DNA of 64,000 bases, from contig NZ_BAVS01000014.1 in assembly GCF_000521485.1 (NCBI RefSeq), forward strand, positions 21,899 to 85,898, in the 5' to 3' direction. Shown here one piece after another: positions 58,476 to 64,000 of this stretch (the first letter of the stretch is position 1; each line of letters begins with the position of its first letter). The notes beneath the pieces were generated by a model. It saw only the letters and a list, made by a program, of their open reading frames with translations. It did no database searches and was not told the origin of the DNA. This stretch comes from Gracilibacillus boraciitolerans JCM 21714. GTDB taxonomy: Bacteria > Bacillota > Bacilli > Bacillales > Amphibacillaceae. The translations under genes were made by a program, and so were the position numbers.

Positions 58476-58543
58476 AACGTGATTTTTAAGTAAGATAGTG
58501 TCAATAAATATACTAACCCCCCCTCCCCCCCTTATAAATAGAT

Positions 58544-58577
58544 AAAACAGCTTCCGATAAATTGGAAGCTGTTTTTG
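58544..58577 (+). terminator. Terminator after the ferritin-like gene
   Basis: A 12-bp stem (about 58544-58555 with 58564-58575) ends in T5. The two C7 tracts at 58517 and 58525 lie just before it. Confidence 0.82.
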
Positions 58578-58640
58578 TTTTGGTCGGGAAAATATTCAGT
58601 CTGTGATATAATGAAAAGAAATTATTTAGGGGTGATCCAA

Positions 58641-59810
58641 ATGCAAGCTAAATTATTCGAAGAAATTGACAGTCTATATGACGAAATGGTGGAGATGCGT
58701 CGCTACTTACATCAATATCCGGAACTTTCCTTTCATGAAGTTAAAACTGCTGAATTTATACAAGAACAATATAAATTATTAGATATCCCTTTTCAAGCCA
58801 ATGTCGGAGGTAATGGGGTTGTCGCAACATTACAAGGTGCGAAACCAGGTAAAACGGTAGCATTAAGAGCTGATTTTGATGGACTACCGATTCAGGATGA
58901 GAAGGATGTCGCATATAAATCCCTTAATGATGGCGTGATGCATGCCTGTGCCCATGATGGTCATACTACGACATTACTTGCAGTTGCCAAGGTCTTAAAA
59001 AAATATCAGCATGATTTAGCTGGATCTGTTGTCTTTATTCACCAGCATGCGGAGGAAGTTGCTCCAGGTGGTGCGAAACCAATGATTAAAGATGGCGTAT
59101 TGGAGAATGTCGATGTAGTATATGGTACCCATCTATGGACAAACACTCCATATGGCTTGGTCCAAACTGCACCAGGTAATTTCATGGCTGCTGCCGATAA
59201 ATTCACAATTATGATTCAAGGAAAAGGTGGGCATGGTGGCATCCCGCACCAAACCAAAGATCCAATTGTGATCGGCTCACAACTGGTGACAAACTTACAG
59301 CAGATTATCAGCAGAAAAATTGATCCAATAGAAACGGCTGTGCTTTCCATTGGCTCCTTCCATGCCGGCAACGCCTATAATGTCATACCTGATACCGCTA
59401 CAATTGAAGGGACAGTGCGGACATTTAATGAAAACATTCAGCAATTTATTATCGATGAGATGACAAGAATCATTAAAGGAACCGCGATCTCATATGATGT
59501 TGATTACCATTTTGACTATGCAAAAGGATATCAGCCTTTAGTAAACCATCCTGAACATGCTGAGCGAATTATTAAAGCTGCCTCTTCTGTGGATGGTGTT
59601 AAAAAAGCAGAAATGATCCAACCAAGTATGACGGGAGAAGATTTTGCCTATTATGTACAGGAGAAGCCTGGTGCCTTTTTCTTCACAGGTGCTCAAATTG
59701 AAAATGGTTTTGTTCCCCCCCATCATCATCCATTATTCGATTTTGATGAACGCGCCATGAAAATTGCTGCAAAAACGTTAATAACTGCAACTTTAAATAT
59801 AAACAATTAA
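58641..59810 (+). CDS. yhaA: M20 family amidohydrolase
   Basis: A metal-dependent N-acyl-amino-acid or peptide amidohydrolase of 389 residues. Metal ligands lie in C-A-H-D-G-H and H-A-E-E near residues 105-140, and the C-terminal ligand is in H-H-H-P. The C7 tract 59715-59721 gives V-P-P-H-H-H-P, one Pro extra. TTTAGGGGTGATCC fixes the start at 58641. Next to ecsAB, like B. subtilis yhaA, which is the basis for the symbol. The substrate is unknown. Confidence 0.88.
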   Translation: MQAKLFEEIDSLYDEMVEMRRYLHQYPELSFHEVKTAEFIQEQYKLLDIPFQANVGGNGVVATLQGAKPGKTVALRADFDGLPIQDEKDVAYKSLNDGVMHACAHDGHTTTLLAVAKVLKKYQHDLAGSVVFIHQHAEEVAPGGAKPMIKDGVLENVDVVYGTHLWTNTPYGLVQTAPGNFMAAADKFTIMIQGKGGHGGIPHQTKDPIVIGSQLVTNLQQIISRKIDPIETAVLSIGSFHAGNAYNVIPDTATIEGTVRTFNENIQQFIIDEMTRIIKGTAISYDVDYHFDYAKGYQPLVNHPEHAERIIKAASSVDGVKKAEMIQPSMTGEDFAYYVQEKPGAFFFTGAQIENGFVPPHHHPLFDFDERAMKIAAKTLITATLNINN

Positions 59811-59814
59811 CATG

Positions 59815-59850
59815 AAAGCGTGGTTTCTATCATGTAGAAACCACGCTTTT
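59815..59850. terminator. Terminator between yhaA and ecsB
   Basis: A 15-bp perfect stem (59815-59829 with 59835-59849) followed by T's. Confidence 0.88.
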
Positions 59851-59964
59851 TACTGAATGAAAGACAATTTTTCTCGTTTTACTCATTTTTTGTGCTTCAT
59901 CTGCCTAATGAAGGACACTTTATTATTATCACAGCTTATTTTGTTCTTTATATTAAGTCATCAC

Positions 59965-61182
59965 TTAAACAGCCAGCTTTTTATTAAGATAAGCAGGAAT
60001 GAAAATCATCACAAAAAACAAACTGCTAATACCCATTAATATACCAATCATCAGCTCTTCAATCACAAACAGAAACAGCGTAAATATTATCGCAACAACT
60101 GCAATTAATTGTTTCATCCATTTCATAAAAGCTTGCTTTCTGACTTTTTCTACGATTGGATATAAATCTAACCAGACGATTGTGGTATGATGTTTCCATA
60201 ATGGGATCAATTGCAGGAAAATCATATAGATAAATAACAATGCGAAGATAAGCTTTAACCACTGATTAGGTACAAAATATATCAGCAATCCTCCTATAAT
60301 GATCAATCTAAAATAAATACCTAAATATTCTCCACTTCTTACAGTTGTTAAACGATACAGATATGGATAGGCATGATCTTGATTAAAAGGGATTCCTTTT
60401 GTTAATAAGCGTGCCAACCAATGTCTTTTCTTCACCGGTATTTCTAAGTGTGGTACTTCGGTGAACATGTTCGCTAAACGGTAAAAGGAGCGCATCCGCA
60501 TATAATCACTCTCAATCAGCAAGTCCCAATTTAACGCCTTTTGTTTAGTAGCTATTCGGTAATTCGTCGCAAAAAGAACAATCAGCAAAAGGCTTACAGT
60601 AGCTAAGAAAATCATCTCTTGACCAATAAAAAAATAAATAAGCGTAACAATTAAAGCAAAACGAACGCCTTTATCCAACAAACGTGTAGAACTATCCCTG
60701 ACGCGGAGCATCCACCAGTTTGCTACCAGACTCCATGCCTTGATAATGATTAATATGATAAACAATAACCCATATGCAGGTGTTTCCTGATTAGCAAATG
60801 CTGCTGCGTATAGAGGAGCTACTGCGACAATCGCTAAGATAAACAAATAAATTTGTGCAACGTAGCTATATACTAAAGTACGAATAAAATAGCCTTGTAA
60901 CAGATGCTCAGCAGGTATTAAAAAAACGATATCCGCCTTTTTTAACATTGTTTGGATCGGACTATGTGTCGTTACTACGCCTAATACCAACGAAATAACC
61001 CATGCTGACGGAAAATAACTTGGAATATCTTCCAAAAACTGCTGATAATAAACAGACATTGCTGACACGATGAATACCATTGCAATAACGATATGTCCAG
61101 TTACAATATAGCGTAAATAGCGATTTAATTCTTTTAAGTGGCCAACTAACCGATCCTTAAACAAATTATGAGCATTAAGCAT
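59965..61182 (-). CDS. ecsB: ABC transporter permease EcsB
   Basis: A 405-residue membrane protein with ten or so helices. In B. subtilis EcsAB affects protein secretion, the RasP protease and competence. The start L-F-K-D-R-L and the loop A-E-H-L-L-Q-G-Y-F-I-R are typical. It overlaps the end of ecsA by eight bases. No frame breaks, and no G/C tracts. Confidence 0.9.
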   Translation of the reverse strand: MLNAHNLFKDRLVGHLKELNRYLRYIVTGHIVIAMVFIVSAMSVYYQQFLEDIPSYFPSAWVISLVLGVVTTHSPIQTMLKKADIVFLIPAEHLLQGYFIRTLVYSYVAQIYLFILAIVAVAPLYAAAFANQETPAYGLLFIILIIIKAWSLVANWWMLRVRDSSTRLLDKGVRFALIVTLIYFFIGQEMIFLATVSLLLIVLFATNYRIATKQKALNWDLLIESDYMRMRSFYRLANMFTEVPHLEIPVKKRHWLARLLTKGIPFNQDHAYPYLYRLTTVRSGEYLGIYFRLIIIGGLLIYFVPNQWLKLIFALLFIYMIFLQLIPLWKHHTTIVWLDLYPIVEKVRKQAFMKWMKQLIAVVAIIFTLFLFVIEELMIGILMGISSLFFVMIFIPAYLNKKLAV

Positions 61183-61920
61183 ATTGATCGGCTTCTTTCG
61201 TCAACTGGATATATAAATCATCCAACGTTGCCTGTGGACGATCAAAGGCCTTTCTTAATTCCTCTAATGTGCCTTGTGCTCTAATCTCACCATCATGTAA
61301 AATGACAAAACGATCACAATAACGCTCCGCTGTCGCTAAAATATGAGTGGACATCAATACGCCAGCACCTTGCTCCTTCATCTGATTCATCAATTGTAAA
61401 TAAGACTGAATACCAAGAGGATCTAACCGACAAATGGTTCATCGACAATATATAAGTCAGGCTCCACTAAGAAGGCACACATAATCATCACCTTCTGTCT
61501 CATTCCTTTCGAAAAATGAATAGGAAACCACTTCATCTTGTTTTCCAGTCTGAACTCCTTTAATAATGGATGTACGCGTGCCTGAAAATCATTTTCTGAT
61601 ATTTGATATGCCATTGCTGTTAAACGCAAATGTTCCTCTAATGTTAATTCATCATATAACACAGGCATTTCTGGAATATAAGAGAAATAGTGTCGATAGT
61701 TTTCAGGAGATTGCTGAAACGATTTACCTTTAATTGAAACTTCACCATTCTTCGCTTGCATCAGTCCAATTACATGTTTAATTGTGGTACTTTTCCCGGC
61801 TCCATTTAATCCAATTAACCCTACAATTTCTTTTGGTTTGACGTCAAAGGATATACCATGGAGCACATTCTTATGCGTATAACCACCTTCTAAATTTTTA
61901 ATATGTAATAAAGGTTCCAT
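61175..61920 (-). CDS. ecsA: ABC transporter ATPase EcsA, frameshifted
   Basis: The ATPase partner of EcsB. Walker A is G-L-N-G-A-G-K-S-T-T, and L-Y-I-V-D-E-P-F is Walker B. The frame stops just after D-E-P-F-V-G at 61423; one more T would restore L-D-P-L-G-I-Q and the C-terminal half. About 248 codons joined. The break is not at a G/C tract. GAAGGGA precedes ATG. Confidence 0.9.
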
Positions 61921-62393
61921 CTACTAACGTCCCTTCTTTATAGAACTAATCCAAAAGTTATTACTTAATATTATCGATTATACCAAATTTTCTTTGTATA
62001 AAGAAAATGTTATTGAACAAACTATATCATGAAGGGGGCAAGGTCGCAATAAAAAAGCTTGGATTTAAGCTGGCGTGAGCCTTTGCATGTACGCAGTAAA
62101 GAGAAGTATTTTAACTGCCACTTAAGTAGTACCAATCCTTTCAAATGTTTTGTATACAATGGTTGAATAAATCGATCATCAATTGTTTTATTTGTTGTTA
62201 TCACGACCTTTTTCTCACAAGAATCTTCCCCGTTTCTTGAGATGAAGGAAAACCTTGTCCCTTCAAGCAGGCAGTGTTGTAGAACGAGTTATCGTTTTAC
62301 AGCACTTCTGCTATTTTTTATGTGTAGCATTTTAAAGCTGACTTAAAATAATGTATAATATAATTAATAAATTATTTCAAAGGAGCGATACAT
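61921..62393. other. Divergent intergenic region ecsA/hit
   Basis: It holds the promoters for ecsAB and hit; a TATAAT at 62354-62359 fits hit. An open frame of 60 codons on the reverse strand (62022-62204) has a GTG start and no ribosome binding site, and I do not accept it as a gene. No RNA structure that I can support. Confidence 0.45.
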
Positions 62394-62813
62394 ATGACCA
62401 CCAATTCAGATTGTATCTTTTGCAAAATAAAAAATGGAGAAATACCCTCTGCAATAGTATATGAAGATGATGATGTGTATGCCTTTCTTGATCTCAGTCA
62501 GGTTACTAAAGGTCATACACTAGTTATCCCTAAACAGCACACGAAAAACATTTACGAAACAGACGAGACAATTGCCTCAAAGCTCTTCGCTCGTGTCCCT
62601 AAAATTGCAAACGCAATAAAAGAAACATTTCAGCCAATTGGTATTAATATACTTAGTAATAACGAAGAAGCCGCTGGACAATCGGTTTTTCATTTACACC
62701 TTCATCTAATTCCAAGATATGATCAAGAAGATGGATTTCGTGCAAAATGGGAAACACACGAAGATCAATATGATTTAGCAGAAGTTGCATCGGCAATCAA
62801 AAATAATATATAA
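62394..62813 (+). CDS. hit: HIT family nucleotide-binding protein
   Basis: A 139-residue Hint-type hydrolase of nucleoside phosphoramidates. The histidine triad is H-L-H-L-H-L, and C-I-F-C-K-I near the start is the usual zinc pair. AAAGGAG precedes ATG. The position next to ecsA and yhaH follows B. subtilis. Confidence 0.92.
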   Translation: MTTNSDCIFCKIKNGEIPSAIVYEDDDVYAFLDLSQVTKGHTLVIPKQHTKNIYETDETIASKLFARVPKIANAIKETFQPIGINILSNNEEAAGQSVFHLHLHLIPRYDQEDGFRAKWETHEDQYDLAEVASAIKNNI

Positions 62814-62881
62814 TTTAATAAAAAATGGGTTTGATTGTCGTAAAAAAAGAGAATGGTATATATATGAAAGGAGTGTTCGGA

Positions 62882-63254
62882 ATGATCAACAGTAAATCAT
62901 TATTAATCGGTTTGCTTGCAGGGGGGGAGCCGTAAGCGCTGTTGCCACCCTATTAAGCACACCGAAGGCAGGTAAGGAATTAAGAACAGATGTCAAAACA
63001 AAAAGTAATGAAGCCGTTCGCTATGTAAGCAATCTTAGAACTGAAGGTGTAGATCTTAAAGAACAAATCACTAAAACATCCAAGGAAGGTGCAGCGTTAA
63101 TAAAAGAACTTTCAACCGATATTAAAGAATCAATCGAATCTTGGAAAAAAACCGTAGAACCCCCCATCAAAAGAATATTCAGAAATACCTGACGCAAATT
63201 GAAGAAAGTTTAAAAGAATTAGAAGAAAAAACAAAGTCACAAACGGATCAATAA
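62882..63254 (+). CDS. yhaH: YtxH/YhaH family protein, frameshifted twice
   Basis: A small general-stress-type protein with a short N-terminal hydrophobic segment and a coiled coil. M-I-N-S-K-S-L-L-I-G and then S-T-P-K-A-G-K-E-L-R are typical. The G7 tract 62921-62927 shifts the frame (five or eight would keep L-A-G-G-A-V), and the C6 tract 63170-63175 shifts it again (four gives E-P-H-Q-K-N). About 123 codons joined. AAAGGAG precedes ATG. Confidence 0.83.
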
Positions 63255-63259
63255 TAAAG

Positions 63260-63292
63260 CAAAAAGAGTTGGCAAATGTCAGCTCTTTTTTT
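63260..63292 (+). terminator. Terminator after yhaH
   Basis: AAAAAGAGTTGGC pairs with GTCAGCTCTTTTT, with two G-U pairs, and ends in T7. Confidence 0.8.
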
Positions 63293-63439
63293 AATTGATC
63301 AAAACAAAATAATCATTAATCAATAGTGCAATCGCTTACTTAATTTATTTACCGAATACCTATTGATTTTTATTGCAAAACATACTATAGTCATGAAGTG
63401 TTACTTTGAAACACTCACTTTATAATAAGGGGTGATCCT

Positions 63440-63979
63440 TTGAACTGTTGGGATTCCATAAACATTAACAAACAACTTGGCCATTATCGCAGTATAATTC
63501 TTTCTTTCTTATTTGGACTGTTATCATTTATTTTATTGTATTTACCATTCTCATTAATACATAAAGAGATCATGGTAAAGGATCATGGATTAATTCCGCT
63601 GACAATAGGATTAGCGATTTTGCCATTAATGCATAAAATCATACGAATTATACCTTTAAAATGTTTAAATAAAAATATTAAATTAAAATGGAAATGGGAA
63701 AAGAAAATATTCCCTAATTTTAACTTGTGTGAACATTCCCATACAACAAAACCTGTTCTATTAATTGCATTATTATTACCAACGATTGTCATCACCATTC
63801 CGTGTGTTATAGGAAGTTTTTTCTTAGCTGCCTATTATCCTTACTTTTTATTAGGAGGGGCAATTAATCTAAGCTTATCCTTTATTGACTTTCTCTACAT
63901 TCGTCAGCTTTGGAAGGCACCTAAAAAATGTGTCATATCCAACGATGAAAAGGGATATGATATTCTGATTTCCCGATAG
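63440..63979 (+). CDS. DUF3267 membrane protein
   Basis: A 179-residue protein with four membrane helices in the DUF3267 pattern, between yhaH and the window end. A His in K-D-H-G-L-I and one in L-M-H-K-I could be part of a metal site, but the usual H-E-x-x-H is not clear. The TTG start at 63440 has AAGGGGTGATCC upstream. Function unknown. The window ends 21 bases later. Confidence 0.7.
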   Translation: MNCWDSININKQLGHYRSIILSFLFGLLSFILLYLPFSLIHKEIMVKDHGLIPLTIGLAILPLMHKIIRIIPLKCLNKNIKLKWKWEKKIFPNFNLCEHSHTTKPVLLIALLLPTIVITIPCVIGSFFLAAYYPYFLLGGAINLSLSFIDFLYIRQLWKAPKKCVISNDEKGYDILISR

Positions 63980-64000
63980 AGGCTGGGAAAAAAGCAACGT

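Larger units (their letters stand above)
101..63175. repeat. Dispersed G7/C7 homopolymer tracts
   Basis: I counted by hand more than 50 uninterrupted G or C runs of six or more. Most are exactly seven long, three are eight (101-108, 34964-34971, 46652-46659) and about nine are six. They occur on both strands, in genes and between genes (for example 24006-24012, 25474-25480, 58517-58523, 58525-58531). In a random sequence of this composition I would expect only about one run of seven or more. Many unexpanded runs of four remain (for example 23144, 36188, 43324, 58814). In conserved proteins the tract adds one Gly or Pro to a motif that normally has a single one, so runs of four appear to have become seven. 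The feature spans the window because the tracts are scattered. Confidence 0.85.

Noticed and set aside
62022..62204. 60-codon reverse-strand open frame before hit
   Set aside because: GTG start without a ribosome binding site, no recognisable motif, no conserved neighbours.
101..63175. G tracts as phase-variable contingency loci
   Set aside because: Such loci sit in a few surface or regulatory genes. Here housekeeping genes and spacers are hit alike, and length seven dominates even where the frame does not matter.
1..64000. CRISPR arrays, insertion sequences, prophage, tRNA or rRNA genes
   Set aside because: I found no regularly spaced repeats, transposase or integrase frames, cloverleaf genes or ribosomal sequence.

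Overview
The window is AT-rich DNA (below 40 % G+C by eye) from a spore-forming member of the Bacillaceae. The evidence is a complete gerP spore-germination operon behind a sigma-K-like promoter, comK, addAB, the coproporphyrin-type heme genes hemE-hemH-hemY, ecsAB and a TPP-controlled thi operon. Several blocks follow, from memory, the gene order of the Bacillus subtilis yha-hem-yhf-yhj-gerP-yis-yit region, read in reverse. Protein flavour suggests a halotolerant genus such as Gracilibacillus, Virgibacillus or Oceanobacillus; that is an inference.

Layout. 0.1-7 kb: uppP, then a yit-type block (yitW, yitV, yitU, DUF3813, NifU-N protein, BsuPI lipoprotein, yitT, DegV/FakB). 7-14.6 kb: MATE exporter, a membrane-anchored GH13-like protein with a degraded active site, asparagine synthase, a folded dispersed-repeat-like element, yisL and a DUF418 protein. 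14.7-16.6 kb: gerPABCDEF. 16.6-23.8 kb: addA and addB (reverse strand). 23.9-27.5 kb: candidate small RNA, signal peptidase I, yhjE, yhjD, comK and a DUF3939-like gene. 27.5-39.7 kb: accessory region with a T-box leader before a SAM methyltransferase, phosphotransferase, DinB protein and a DinB remnant, serine hydrolase, lipoprotein, DUF1835 protein, AbrB-type regulator with a palindromic operator, GH127 arabinofuranosidase with an AraC regulator, a coiled-coil protein and an M48 protease. 39.9-47.6 kb: lplJ, yhfH, hemY-hemH-hemE, pbpF, hmoB. 47.8-52.9 kb: response regulator, intramembrane-sensing kinase and a two-gene ABC transporter with a tandem-repeat regulator site. 53-57.9 kb: a disulfide-oxidase pair and tenI-thiO-thiS-thiG-thiF under a TPP riboswitch. 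58-64 kb: ferritin-like protein, yhaA amidohydrolase, ecsBA, hit, yhaH and a DUF3267 protein.

The most striking signal is not a gene. More than 50 G or C runs of six or more occur in 64 kb, the great majority exactly seven long. Where families are well conserved, a run of seven adds exactly one extra Gly or Pro to a motif that normally has one (AddA helicase motif, UroD, YitW, asparagine synthase, ABC ATPase, penicillin-binding protein and others). Runs of five or six at comparable sites break the frame. This fits G/C tetrads expanded by 1-3 bases. Elsewhere, broken frames need single-base losses. About twenty genes, many of them housekeeping, are frameshifted as a result. A consensus or sequencing artefact is the simplest explanation; a real tract-expansion mutator is the alternative. 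I report these genes as single loci across the breaks.

I saw no rRNA, tRNA, CRISPR array, insertion sequence, prophage or origin.
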